From: Thereva unica
Taxonomy: Eukaryota > Arthropoda > Insecta > Diptera > Therevidae
Length of the DNA: 64,000 nucleotides
NCBI GenBank assembly: GCA_949987705.1
Contig: OX465281.1
Coordinates: forward strand, 166,918,516 to 166,982,515
Direction of reading: 5' to 3'
The position numbers and the translations under genes are program-made. The notes beneath the pieces are model-generated. The model was not told where the DNA came from, did no database searches, and worked only from the letters and a program-made list of their open reading frames with translations. How positions within the stretch are numbered: the stretch's first letter is position 1; each line of letters begins with the position of its first letter. Shown piece by piece: positions 52,608 through 63,995 of this stretch.

Positions 52608-53350
52608 AGGCCTGAACATGTAGCCGAAACGAAAACGAAAAGAATTCCAATATGCTAGCGTTTATGTAGCAATCGGACCGAATCGGTTTTGACATTTCTA
52701 GACAATTTATTTTCATGTTGGGAGAAGGAACAAGTTTTAATTAAAAAGTTTTGAATTTAAATAATAGGGGTATTCATGATCTGTGTTATTTGTGTTATTC
52801 ATGTTAAACAAATGTCATTTACTATGAGTTTTTTTCTCGATTTAACACAAATAACACGAATAACACAAATAACACAGATCATGAATACCCCTAATATATT
52901 TACAGTTGACCAGCTATTGGTTGAAATAAATATATTATCTACAACATACGTAAATATCTAATATGTGCACTCAAGCTCTTCAGAAATTCGTTTCCAAATA
53001 ATCTCTTTTTTCACGCATCCCTATATTTTTGATTACTTTTGTCGTATAATTCCCGGTAACTGCCGACAGCAAAAATTAATTTTTCAACTGTGTCCCCAGT
53101 TAACATTTTTACGGATGCTTATTTACGGCCCAAAGAACAAAGGGAAAATTTGACTTTTGAAATCTGACAATCAGCTGATCAGTACTTTCCAGGGCTGAAT
53201 AGCTGAAACGAAAGCCGAAATGAAATGAATTTATATCCTCCGCTCCGTTTCGGTTTCGTTCGCTACATAATTGAGTTCATACATTTTCATACAATTTATT
53301 TCCTTCGTTTCAGTTCGGTTTCGTTTCGTTTCGGTTACATGTTCAGGCCT
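52608..53350. mobile_element. 743-bp MITE, TIR AGGCCTGAACATG, TSD TTA
   Basis: TIRs AGGCCTGAACATGTAGCCGA / reverse complement of AGGCCTGAACATGTAACCGA, with TTA duplications (52605-52607, 53351-53353). Rich in CGAAACGAAA words. Carries a smaller hairpin MITE. PIF/Harbinger-type. Confidence 0.87.
52766..52892. mobile_element. 127-bp hairpin MITE nested in the 743-bp MITE
   Basis: Almost fully palindromic: AGGGGTATTCATGATCTGTG with its complement, around a short loop; AAT on both sides (52763-52765, 52893-52895). Confidence 0.82.
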
Positions 53351-53495
53351 TTATGCGAAACCGGCTAATTTCTTGCTAATTTTAGTACTTTTTCAGTTAG
53401 TAAATATTCGAGCTTGCTAATTCCTATTCTATTCTTGCTTAATATATGAAATATTTTCATTTATGCAGTGGTTGCTACAGGTAACGGTGTTAATA

Positions 53496-53724
53496 TTAGG
53501 TTGTCTCATAAGTTCCTTCCCTTTTTTTGATTCGAAATGAATACACGAGATGTGTTGTGAGATGTGTTGTTTAAGGTTGATTTATTATGTTATATATGAA
53601 TATAAACATATTATGTTATATATAAACCATAAACGGCTAAGAGATAAGCCTGCATGTTTATATAAACATAGCCAGTTAGAGTCATTCATAGCGTGGCGCG
53701 GAAGAAACTTATGGGACAACCTAA
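53496..53724. mobile_element. 229-bp mariner-derived MITE, TA TSD
   Basis: TIRs TTAGGTTGTCTCATAAGTTC / reverse complement of TTAGGTTGTCCCATAAGTTT, flanked by TA. The TTAGGTTG-type end is typical of mariner elements; no transposase left. Confidence 0.8.
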
Positions 53725-54213
53725 TATTAACGTAAAATAAATATACCTCTTAATTTGAATTATATTCCTGTAATAAATATCATTCCATTCCGTTTATTTT
53801 AACAAACTACTTTAACGTTACTAATTAAATTTGAAAAATTCAATTCAGCACATCTGAATGTTAAACGCTGAATAAGATTAATGCTGTTTGCCTATAATTA
53901 GCTTTGTTCCAGTACTTTTCCTGCAAAAACTTGTTGGGCAAAAACATACTCAATGGTGGGGATAATTTTGTCAAAAATTAAATTCAGAAAGTAAAGAAAC
54001 ACTTTTTGGGCAATTTCCTGCAAATCAAGAAAAAGATAACATAAATGTCGATTGTCTATGTGTGTGCCGCTTGTTAAGATACCCACATACATACAAAAAA
54101 TTGTCAGCTGACAACTTGCAAGAAATCACAGGACCGAAAACCTCCGGCTAATTCCTACATGTGAAGGGAACTGAAAATTTCCCCGCTTTTTCTTGCATGA
54201 GAAAGTAAACATT

Positions 54214-54959
54214 AGGTCTGTTCCCATACTTTCTGCATTCTGTCACTTACTGCAAGTTGCTTATTGAGAGGTAGGGATGAAATAAAGAAAGTACAGGAAC
54301 ATGTTTCTGCAGATTCTGCAGTTTTTCTGAAATCGAAAAGAAGAACGATTATTCTTTTGTTTTTAATCTGTTTTAGAGCACTTTACAAACATCTAATATG
54401 GGGTTCACACTGACGCCCAAAACATGTTTTAGAAAGCTCTTCAAGTTTCGGCTCAAAACAGGGTAAAACATGTGTTTTACCCATATATTTTATATAGAGC
54501 GAGCTTTTTAAAACTAGTTGGCTTTGACGTGTTTTCAAATAAAACGCGTACAAAACACTTGCTGACAATGCTGAATTCTCGCTCAGCTGTAGTGCGCATG
54601 TCATTTTTGAATTTTTGATAAAACTGACACTTGAAAACATTTTAAAACACGTCGAAATTCAGTGTGAACGCTTTTGAGCTTTTCAAAGCGACTGGTTCAT
54701 AAAACATGTTTTGGATGTCAGTGTGAACCCCCTATAACGTTTACAACGAACACGGCAATCCCAGTTTTGACATTTCCATATTTCAAAAAATTGCTGCAGC
54801 AGGTTACAGCAGCTTGTAGCTTCTGCAAGTTTCTGCTTCTTACTGCAGGGTGGGGAAATGAGTATGGCCGCTGCAGTATAAGTACGGGAACAGAATTCTG
54901 TTAAGTAATTCGAAGCAACTTGCAGATTCTGCACTTTCTGCAGGTACGGGAACAGACCT
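54214..54959. mobile_element. MITE, TIR AGGTCTGTTCCC, TSD ATT
   Basis: TIRs AGGTCTGTTCCCATAC / reverse complement of AGGTCTGTTCCCGTAC, ATT at 54211-54213 and 54960-54962. The body is rich in TTCTGCA words. It contains the element at 54400. Confidence 0.82.
54400..54732. mobile_element. 333-bp MITE, TIR GGGGTTCACACTGAC, TSD TAT
   Basis: TIRs GGGGTTCACACTGACG...AAAACATG / CATGTTTTGGATGTCAGTGT; TAT at 54397-54399 and 54733-54735. No coding content. Confidence 0.82.
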
Positions 54960-55353
54960 ATTACGTTTACATGCTTACTTGAAGTAGATTTCAAGTAACT
55001 AAATATGCATGTAAACTCGTCCTGACTTCAAGTATACTTGAGTCAAGTAAATCACAAAAATTTGTTTGATTGACTTGAAAAAGCTCATGTAAACAGTACT
55101 TGAATACTTGAAATTTTGCTTGTGTATTTTTTTTTTCTTTGGAACAAGAAGAAGATAAAAACTGTAGTGAATGTATACTTTTGATGCAATATTTGCAATA
55201 ATTTGAAGATAGTTTCTGTTATAATATGAAAGGTCAAGTGTCAGTTCAAGAAAATTTCAAGACATTTTGAAGTCAAGTAAATCAACCGAAAACGCAACTT
55301 GAGTTTCAAGTAAATTTCAAGTCAGGAAATCAAGTAAATCATGTAAACGTAAT
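54960..55353. mobile_element. ATTACGTTTACATG MITE, copy 2 (394 bp)
   Basis: Same family as 43114-43528, with a few small deletions. It abuts the right end of the AGGTCTGTTCCC MITE with no spacer. Confidence 0.8.
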
Positions 55354-55554
55354 GAAAGAAACACAAATTGGGAAAAATTTTGTCCCGCGGGATCCCACAT
55401 TTGAGTTCTGGAACAAAGCTATTGACAATGGCAAAAATGTAAATAAGACATAAAACAGCTGTTTACCAGCTTACAAGTTTGGCACTTTACGTGTAATCGC
55501 AACAAAATTAAACAATTTTCGATTTTATTGATACGAAAATTATATAAGAATAAA

Positions 55555-56248
55555 ATGCTGTCATTCTTTAGAAAAAAATCAACTGATAGAGACATGCAGT
55601 CTGAATCGGCGGAGGTGTATATGGAAAGTGGGCCTATTGAATTAGGGGAGGATGCCCTACTTAAAGAGTTGGGCTATAAAGACAGCACCGAACTTAGAGA
55701 AACAATATTTGGTATATATTTTTACGCTTTGCATTCATAAACGATAAAATGTATTTCTTAAATTAGACGCGTTAAGGACAATAAAGGATCCGGAAAAACC
55801 ATGCACTTTAGAAGATTTAAATGTTGTTTATGAAGATGGTGTTTTCGTTCAAAGCCCCACCAAGTCAAATGTTTACGTAGTATGTAGATTTCTTATATCG
55901 TTAACTTATTTATTTAAGAATACTTGATTAAGGTCAGGGTTGAATTTAACCCAACAGTGCCACACTGCTCGCTAGCAACACTTATTGGACTTTGTATTAG
56001 AGTAAAAATTGAAAGAAGTCTGCCACATAATATAAAGCTTGATATCTTCATTAAAAAAGGTGCACATTCTACAGAAGACGAAAGTATGACTTTTAATAAA
56101 TTCCTTTTGCTTGATTAGACTTCTTATCTATTTGGAAATTTATCTTGCAGTAAATAAACAAATCAATGATAAGGAACGCATAGCGGCTGCTATGGAAAAT
56201 CCAGAGTTGAGAAAACTGGTCGAGAACTGCATTAAGGAAGAAGAATGA
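55555..56248 (+). CDS. MIP18/CIAO2-family protein (galla-like), four exons
   Basis: The only ordinary host gene seen. Exons 55555-55711, 55767-55879, 55933-56083 and 56151-56248, all with GT-AG introns of 53-67 bp, give a 172-residue protein. The MIP18 (DUF59) domain starts near residue 45, with [16 protein letters not shown], then [20 protein letters not shown] and [16 protein letters not shown] at the end, closely following CIAO2A/CIAO2B. The family belongs to the cytosolic iron-sulfur assembly targeting complex with CIAO1 and MMS19; the Cys in PHCSL is conserved. Drosophila galla-1/galla-2 are homologues; which one this is I cannot decide. ATG 55555 follows AT-rich 5' UTR; ATTAAA follows the stop at ~56262. 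Confidence 0.9.
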
Positions 56249-56976
56249 TATTTAAATTGATATTAAAATTATGCTCGAGACTGTTGTTTATACATTTTAT
56301 ATTTAGGAGTGTACAGATTTAAAGGTGTAATATACGCTAATTATGAAGTAATTTTTGAATCTATTACGTTGTTAATTTATAATTTAAAAATTCGCAAATG
56401 ATTTACTTTTTTAAGGTACTGCTTGTGAACCCAATAACTTATGCTATGTTCTCTTTATTGCAAAATATTTGATAATAACAATATTGATAATGGATGACTG
56501 AAGTCGATCCTATTATCATTTATTTATTTCAGCCACTTATTTGTGCTGACAGAATATTTTAAAACTAAAATGCCACAGCACCTCTAGGATAAATTTTGCT
56601 TTAAAACTGCACTAAATATTTTGATCAATATACAGGGTGTATTGACGAGTATGTCAGGTAACTATATAAAAAAAATATTTGTTATTAATAGAATTGTCTC
56701 CTGACTATCAACTCCAATAGCCACATAAGTATGTGCATACAAAAACGAGCTTATAAGTTTTTTGTTTTTACCTAAATAAGTTAACTGACGCAGGGATATG
56801 GGGGTTTTTTCGATTTGGGTTTCAATGATTTTTTCGGGGTCCCTTTCATCTAGGGCCATTGGCATTTTGTCATCATCAAAAATCAAAATTATCTTCAAAC
56901 ATCAAATTTTTCAAACAAAAGTAAGTTAGGCTACATGTGTAGAGGAGCAATACAGAATATAAAACATTGATTATTA
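56249..56976. other. Galla-like 3' flank without further genes
   Basis: AT-rich. Contains ATTAAA shortly after the stop codon. A TACAGGGTGTATTGACGAGT repeat-like motif lies near 56632. A 78-codon minus ORF at 56662-56898 shows no domain. Confidence 0.5.
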
Positions 56977-58500
56977 GTCCAGTCAAAATAGGCGAAAAAA
57001 CGCCATAATTGGAAGATAATTCGCAAGTTGCTGAAAATTGGAACAGCCCTTAAAAACATTATTATACATAAGCTGTAGAGACTGCCACGTGATTGGACGA
57101 CTGCAAACTTTTTTATTCAAGGTCAAAGGGTCAAAATATCAGTTTTTTGCAAATATATGATTAACCGTACGTCTTATCAGAAAATTGTGTTTACAACGTT
57201 TGTAGATTAGGCGATTATCTACAAAAAAATATATTACACATTTTCTCGTAGGAATTGCCATTTCTGAGATATTGTCGTTTTAATAAGTTAAAATACTCAT
57301 ATTCTATCATTCCCAAATTATAAAGGTCATCAGAAATTTAATAAATCCTTTGTTGGACTATGCAGCTAAAATTTTCAGGGGTGATTCCTGGATATGTTTG
57401 GAGAAAAAAATTGTTCTACAGAGGGCGGCTATCTCCACTATCCACTAAGATACAGGGTGATTAGGGGAAAAATTTTGTTTTTTTTTTAAATTTACTGAAA
57501 TTTGAATAACTCCTAAAGTAATTATCATAAAGTAGCCTAAATAGGCTCATCTTTTAGGTAAATGTGTATTCTTTTATTTGGTATAAAGCACAGCAACCTG
57601 AGTGACTCCGTTCAAAAAATATGTAGGCTCAAACCAATGCTACTATGCCGCAGTTGAAAGACGAATAACTTTTTAATTGTTCACGATAAAACTACTACTA
57701 CTACCTACAAAACTACCCAAAATAAACACTTATTGTGTATGGAAATATTGTAGGTAATAGTTTGGTGCATCAGAAAAGCAAAAAAAATGTACTGTTAGTG
57801 ACGAATTTTCTGAGAAAAACGAAGACATCTGCCAGGTCTAGATGCAAAGCATTGGTTTGAGCCTTATATTTTTTGAGCGGGGTCACTCAGGTTGCTGTGC
57901 TTTATACCAAATAAAAGAATACACATTTACCTAAAAGATGAGCCTAATTAGGCTACTTTATTATAATTACTTTAGGAGTTATTCAAATTTCAGTAAATTT
58001 AAAAAAAAAAAATTTTCCCCCTAATCACCCTGTATCTTAGTGGATAGTGGAGATAGCCGCCCTCTGTAGAACAATTTTTTTCTCCAAACATATCCAGGAA
58101 TCACCCCTGAAAATATTAGCCGCGTACTCCAACAAAGGATTTATTAAATTTCTGATGACCTTTACAAGTCGGGAATGATAGAATATGAGTATTTTAACTT
58201 ATTAAAACGACAATATCTCAGAAATGGCAATTCCTACGAGAAAATGTATAATATATTTTTTTTGTAGATAATCGCCTAATCTACAAACGTTGTAAACACA
58301 ATTTTCTGATAAGACGTACGGTTTAGCATATATTTGCAAAAAACTGATATTTTGACCTTTTGACCTTGAATAAAAAAGTTTGCAGTCGTCCAATCGCGTG
58401 GCAGTCTCTACAGCTTATGTATAATAATGTTTTTAAGGGCTGTTCCAATTTTCAGCAACTTCCGAATTATCTTCCAGTCAAACCTCTAATTTGACTGGAC
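56977..58500. mobile_element. 1.5-kb inverted-repeat element with TA TSD
   Basis: Ends GTCCAGTCAAA / TTTGACTGGAC flanked by TA (56975-56976, 58501-58502). Two arms of ~650 bp (57000-57650, 57840-58490) are reverse complements with scattered mismatches, around a ~190-bp centre. No ORF of note. A foldback-type element, possibly Tc1/mariner-derived. Confidence 0.8.
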
Positions 58501-59177
<677 letters not shown>

Positions 59178-59382
59178 GGTGAGCGACGGCGACCTCCTAG
59201 TATGCGTGACCTCTCCATCACGCTGGTTCACTCCGGGCAATGCGTTTCATAGACGTAGCAGACAGTCGTCTTCCTTCATAACCCTGTCTTCCCATCCTAA
59301 AGTCCTTACTTCCCATCCTCATTCTTACCTTTTCAGTCTTTCTTCGGGTGGGTAGACTTAAAAGAACACCCGAAAACACTAA

Positions 59383-61014
59383 ATGATGAGTACGACAAAA
59401 GAAAAAAAAGTCGGGGTAGGGATATATGCCCCAACTTCGGAGGAGGCCGCGGTCTCCGGCGTACGGCTGGAAACTGGCAACAGTAGGTGCCAGGGGTCAG
59501 TCGCCAGTGGCAAACTCATCGCGCCTAAGGAACAGGAGAGAGTAGCAAGTTTTGGAAGATCCGCGAAGGTGGTGAGGTCACCGCCCACAAAACCCGCGGA
59601 AGACCGTACCAAGGAAAAGGTGCGGTCAAACAGCACCAGCTCGATTGGTAAGTCGAGTGGGGTTTTGAGGGTAAGTCTGGTAAGTACCGAAGAGGAGAAT
59701 AAGAGGGAAAATAGCGGCCACGCTACTACTAGCGCAGTCGCTAACGAAAGGGAGGAGTGCTTGCCAAGGTGCCTAGCAAAGCTGGGTACAACGATCAAGA
59801 CCCTGTCGGACTACATTGCTTCTAGAAGCAATGTATCAAATGTGATCCACGGACACATTAAGGACCTCAGGGCTGATTATTTAGAGGCAAAGGAGGAGGC
59901 CATAAAGATGATTAAGGAGAAGATGGAGATAGCGACACAGACAACTCCAGAAGCTCATAAAGTAAGAAGCGCCGTAAAAAGGAAGGTTGGGGAAGCTAAG
60001 GACCCGCACACGGCCGAGAAAACTGGGGAATCCCGTAAACGCCAACGGGATAGCAACGAGGAAGTGCAAACCACCCACAGCGCCCCAAAAAGAAACAAAG
60101 GGGGAAATAAAGAAAGAAAACCCCAAGAAGAGCGAGAGGCCGTTAAGATAACCGCGGGCACACCCATGGAAGAAGAGTCCTCCGAAAAGAAAGAAAAGAA
60201 GAGCTCCGCTTGGACTAAAGTGGAGAACAAGAAAGCAAGAAAAAGAAAGAAAAAGAAAAAAGAGGACAGAAAGTCCCACAAAAAAGAAAGGCCTGACGCG
60301 CTGATTATAACAGCGACTAGTGGGACGTCGTATGCGGACAACCTACGAAAAGTCAGGACGGATGCTTCCCTTACGGAGTTGGGGAATAGGGTCATGCGCA
60401 TTAGAAGAACCCAAAAGGGCGATCTTCTAATGGAACTGGCAGCTGGCGAGGGAAAGACGGATGATCTAAAGCAAAAGATCAAGACGTCAATCGGGGAGGC
60501 GGCAGAGGTTAGGGCAGGTACCAACCGCGTGTTAATCGAGTGCAGGGATCTGGACGAGATTACCACTAAGCTAGAGGTCTGCAATGCGCTGCGGGAGCAG
60601 CTGAAACTGACGGAGGTGCAGGAAGAGGATGTTAGAGTAAGGAAGGCATATGGTGGTACGCAGACGGCCATAATAAGCCTTCCGGTCGCTAGCGCAAAAA
60701 AGGCACTTGAGGTGGGGAAGGTTCGCATCGGCTGGGTTGTTTGCCGGATACGGGAGACAACAGCACCAATTAAGTGCTTCAAATGTTTTGGGATAGGTCA
60801 TATCGCTAAGAAATGCACCAGCGCTCAGGACATGACGGAGCTATGCTGGAGATGCGGGGAGGGGGGACATATTGCTAAGGACTGCAATAAGAGCCCTAAA
60901 TGCCTCCTATGTAAAGGAGATAAGGGGAAGGGCGAGCACGACGCTCACGCTACGGGGAGTAATAGGTGCCCACTGTACAGGGCAGCAGTCCAAAGAAGTC
61001 GAAGTCGAAGATAA
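59383..61014 (+). CDS. R1-clade ORF1 (Gag-like, zinc knuckles)
   Basis: 543 residues from tandem ATGs at 59383. The first ~300 residues are charged, with Lys/Glu-rich low-complexity stretches (EKKEKKSSAWTKVENKKARK, RKKKKKEDRKSHKKE) and a basic, nuclear-localisation-like block. The central part (~330-460) corresponds to the conserved R1-type ORF1 domain (GDLLMELAAGEGKTDDLKQK...VEVRVRKAYGG-like). Three knuckles follow: CFKCFGIGHIAKKC, CWRCGEGGHIAKDC and CLLCKGDKGKGEHDAHATGS. It should bind element RNA and chaperone target priming. No disruption. Confidence 0.9.
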   Translation: MMSTTKEKKVGVGIYAPTSEEAAVSGVRLETGNSRCQGSVASGKLIAPKEQERVASFGRSAKVVRSPPTKPAEDRTKEKVRSNSTSSIGKSSGVLRVSLVSTEEENKRENSGHATTSAVANEREECLPRCLAKLGTTIKTLSDYIASRSNVSNVIHGHIKDLRADYLEAKEEAIKMIKEKMEIATQTTPEAHKVRSAVKRKVGEAKDPHTAEKTGESRKRQRDSNEEVQTTHSAPKRNKGGNKERKPQEEREAVKITAGTPMEEESSEKKEKKSSAWTKVENKKARKRKKKKKEDRKSHKKERPDALIITATSGTSYADNLRKVRTDASLTELGNRVMRIRRTQKGDLLMELAAGEGKTDDLKQKIKTSIGEAAEVRAGTNRVLIECRDLDEITTKLEVCNALREQLKLTEVQEEDVRVRKAYGGTQTAIISLPVASAKKALEVGKVRIGWVVCRIRETTAPIKCFKCFGIGHIAKKCTSAQDMTELCWRCGEGGHIAKDCNKSPKCLLCKGDKGKGEHDAHATGSNRCPLYRAAVQRSRSRR

Positions 61015-63995
61015 GGTTCATACAGATTAACTTGAACCACTGTCAAGCGGCACAAGATTTGCTGGCACAGACAGTTTTCGAAGAAAAAATCGACGTCGCG
61101 ATCGTCTGCGAGCAGTATAGAAATCTGCACAGTGGCGTCTGGATAAGCGATAGCAGCGACACGTCAGCGATATGGACGTGTGGGAGCCGAGCCATGGAAG
61201 ATACCATGAGAAGCCCAGAGAATGGCTTCACGCGGGCAAAAGTAGGCGGAATACACGTCTACAGCTGCTATGCGGCGCCAAGCCTGACACTAGACGATTA
61301 CGAGTCGATGCTGGAAAGGTTAGCCGCCGACGCGAGTCGCCATCACCCGGTAATACTAGCGGGTGATTTTAATGCTTGGGCTGTCGAATGGGGCAGTCGA
61401 CAAACGAATGCAAGAGGGCGCATACTTCTAGAAGTATTCTCGCGACTTAACGTAGTGTTAGTCAACACTGGAGGCGAAAACACCTTCCAAAGGGGTGGGA
61501 GATCGTCTGTGATCGACATCACTTACGTGAGCGATTCAGTGGCCAAGGACCTACAGTGGCGGGTGAGCGATTTGTACACGCACAGCGACCACCAAGCCAT
61601 CATCTTCGAGGTAGGCCAGGGTATAGGAAAGAGGAATCCTAGGTACGGAACGGCTAGAGGATGGGCCGTTAAGAAACTCGACACAGAGGTGTTCGAGGAA
61701 GTATTCCTGCATGATGCGAGGTCGGCAGGAGGTGCCAGGGAAGGGGCAGAGGAAATAGAAGAATCGGTGAAACGGGCATGTGACGCATCCATGCCACGGC
61801 GCGCCGGCAATCGTAGGCTTTCACCAAACTTCTGGTGGAATGCAGAGATCGATGAATGCCGAAGGACCTGTCTGAAGGCGAGAAGGAAAACTCAGAGAGG
61901 CCGGAACCGTCCGGATTTCGATGAACTCCTTCAGAGATATAAGGAAGCGAGAAAAATGCTGAACAAGGCCATCGCTAGAAGCAAGTCCGAGCACTTCAAA
62001 AGGTTGTGCAGAGAAGCAGACTCGGACCCCTGGGGTGGAGCCTATAAAATGGTTATGTCAGCGGTTAAGGGCAAACGCTCTCCGCCGATCACCTGCCCCG
62101 CGCTGCTCCAGAGTATTGTGTACGTCCTGTTTCCACAGAACGTACGCACGGGCGATCTACCCACCCTCCAGGTGGACCCAGAAGAGATACCTGCAATAAC
62201 CGCAGATGAGATCCTGGAGGCCGCAAAAAAGGTAGCCATCAATAAGGCCCCAGGCATGGATGGCATACCAAATAAAGCGGCGAAGCTAGCAGCTACGATA
62301 GCGCCAGACAGGTTTGCTGAAGTTTTCACAGCGTGCCTGAGAGAGGGGTTTTTTCCTGAGCGATGGAAACAGCAGAAACTCGTGCTCCTACCGAAGCCGA
62401 ACAAACCCCTAGGGGACCCTTCGTCCTACAGACCGATATGCCTCCTTAGTTGTATAGGCAAACTTTTCGAGCGGGTGATCTGTAACAGGATTCTCCCTAG
62501 CGTCGAAAGGGTAGGTGGCCTGTCGGACAAGCAATTCGGCTTCAGAAAGGCAAGGTCGACGACTGATGCAGTCAATATGGTGGTGGGCATAGCAAGAGCC
62601 GCCATAGAAAAAAATCACTGCTGCGCATTGATAACCCTCGACGTAAAAAATGCTTTCAACTCAGCGAGGTGGAGCAAAATAGTTGAGGCGTTGATCAAGC
62701 TAGGCACACCAAAGTACCTAGTGCGTGTAGTGGCCGACTACCTTCAGGGTAGGTCGCTTCATTGTGATTCGGATGATGGCCCTAAAGTGTTCGGGACAAC
62801 ATGCGGTGTCCCGCAAGGTTCCGTCCTGGGCCCTCTCCTATGGATCGCAATGTACAATGATGTGTTGGGGCTTCGTCTTCCAAAGGAAGCAGTGGCGATC
62901 GGGTTTGCAGATGATATCGGGGAAGTTGTCGAAGGAAAACACCCAGATGACATCGAACTGTACGCGAACGAAGCGATCTGGGAAATAAAAGCGTGGTTAG
63001 AACGCGCGGGGTTGAAGCTTGCTGAGCACAAAACGGAAGTAGTGCTGATCAGCAAGCGACGAAAGCTAGTATCCGTAAGGATAAAAGTAGGGGAACAGAT
63101 CATCCACTCACAGCCCGCACTAAGGTACCTGGGGGTGATGATCGATCGGAGGCTAAATTTCAAGGCGCACTTGGAGGGCACGGCAGACAAAGCGTCTGCG
63201 ATTTGTGCAGCACTCGCAAGAATGCTGCCCAATGTTGGGGGCCCTAGACCGAGTCGCCGCCTCCTCTTGGGGAGGGTGGTAAGCTCAGTCCTGTTATACG
63301 CAGCGCCAGTGTGGGCAGCAGCGTTAAACAGGACTGCAAATAGTAGAAAATGGAGGGCTGCATATAGGCTAAGTGCACTTCGCGCTTGCTGCGCGTACAG
63401 GACCACGTCCGACGATGCGGCGTGCGTGATAGCTGGGATGATTCCCATAGATATTCTGGCGAGGGAGGGCATGCGTCTCTATGACCCAGAATATGGTGGA
63501 GGGGAGCCAAGAAGGGTGCGGCGGCAGATGGCGCGCTGCGAGTCTTTAAGGGAATGGCAGGCGAAGTGGGACGAGTCTGTTAAGGGTCGCTGGACCCACA
63601 GACTTATCCCTAACGTGGAAATATGGGCTACGAGGGAGCGTGGGGAAGTAAGTTACGACCTCACGCAGTTCCTGAGCGGACACGGGGGGTATAGGAAATA
63701 CCTCCACCGCTTCGGGCACGATGATTCACCGTTGTGTCCAGTATGCCCAGCGACGGAGGAAGACGCAGAACACGTCTTCTTTACCTGCTCGAGATTCGCC
63801 GAGGAAAGGGCGAAACTAGAAGAAAGGGTCGAGGAGCCACTAACGCCCGAAAACATCCTAGACCATATGATGAGGTCTGAGGAAATGTGGAGGGACGTGG
63901 AAGCAACCCTCAAGACCATTCACAGAAAGCTAAGGCAAGAAGAAGCCGTAAGAAATAGAGAAAGGCACAGAAATGCCGCGAGCAGAAGCAGCTGA
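60966..63995 (+). CDS. R1-clade ORF2 (endonuclease-RT)
   Basis: Open to the stop at 63993-63995, ~1009 codons, overlapping ORF1 by 49 nt. The frame opens on GTG 60966 and has no ATG until 61194, after the endonuclease has begun, so translation probably depends on the overlap. Endonuclease: FIQINLNHCQAAQDLLAQTV, VAIVCEQY, VILAGDFNAWAVEWGS, SSVIDITYVSD and HSDHQAIIFEV. RT: PSSYRPICLLSCIGKLFERV, KQFGFRKARSTTDAV, LDVKNAFNSARW, CGVPQGSVLGPLLWIAMYND and catalytic IGFADDI. C-terminal zinc finger: CPVCPATEEDAEHVFFTC. Catalytic residues are intact. Confidence 0.92.
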   Translation: MPTVQGSSPKKSKSKIRFIQINLNHCQAAQDLLAQTVFEEKIDVAIVCEQYRNLHSGVWISDSSDTSAIWTCGSRAMEDTMRSPENGFTRAKVGGIHVYSCYAAPSLTLDDYESMLERLAADASRHHPVILAGDFNAWAVEWGSRQTNARGRILLEVFSRLNVVLVNTGGENTFQRGGRSSVIDITYVSDSVAKDLQWRVSDLYTHSDHQAIIFEVGQGIGKRNPRYGTARGWAVKKLDTEVFEEVFLHDARSAGGAREGAEEIEESVKRACDASMPRRAGNRRLSPNFWWNAEIDECRRTCLKARRKTQRGRNRPDFDELLQRYKEARKMLNKAIARSKSEHFKRLCREADSDPWGGAYKMVMSAVKGKRSPPITCPALLQSIVYVLFPQNVRTGDLPTLQVDPEEIPAITADEILEAAKKVAINKAPGMDGIPNKAAKLAATIAPDRFAEVFTACLREGFFPERWKQQKLVLLPKPNKPLGDPSSYRPICLLSCIGKLFERVICNRILPSVERVGGLSDKQFGFRKARSTTDAVNMVVGIARAAIEKNHCCALITLDVKNAFNSARWSKIVEALIKLGTPKYLVRVVADYLQGRSLHCDSDDGPKVFGTTCGVPQGSVLGPLLWIAMYNDVLGLRLPKEAVAIGFADDIGEVVEGKHPDDIELYANEAIWEIKAWLERAGLKLAEHKTEVVLISKRRKLVSVRIKVGEQIIHSQPALRYLGVMIDRRLNFKAHLEGTADKASAICAALARMLPNVGGPRPSRRLLLGRVVSSVLLYAAPVWAAALNRTANSRKWRAAYRLSALRACCAYRTTSDDAACVIAGMIPIDILAREGMRLYDPEYGGGEPRRVRRQMARCESLREWQAKWDESVKGRWTHRLIPNVEIWATRERGEVSYDLTQFLSGHGGYRKYLHRFGHDDSPLCPVCPATEEDAEHVFFTCSRFAEERAKLEERVEEPLTPENILDHMMRSEEMWRDVEATLKTIHRKLRQEEAVRNRERHRNAASRSS

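Larger units (their letters stand above)
53900..55420. mobile_element. AGCTTTGTTCC MITE, TSD ATT, containing three further MITEs
   Basis: TIRs AGCTTTGTTCCAG / CTGGAACAAAGCT, ATT duplications (53897-53899, 55421-55423). Related to 29937-30179. Expanded by elements at 54214-54959 (with 54400-54732 inside it) and 54960-55353. It ends ~135 bp upstream of the galla-like start codon. Confidence 0.82.

Noticed and set aside
55528..55554. Upstream start for the galla-like protein at a TTG codon
   Set aside because: Not an ATG; the ATG at 55555 gives the expected family-like N-terminus.
56662..56898. 78-codon minus-strand ORF downstream of galla
   Set aside because: No motif, AT-rich intergenic sequence, no splice or promoter context.
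59955..60782. 275-codon minus ORF rich in Ser/Phe
   Set aside because: Antisense shadow of the Lys/Glu-rich R1-clade ORF1.
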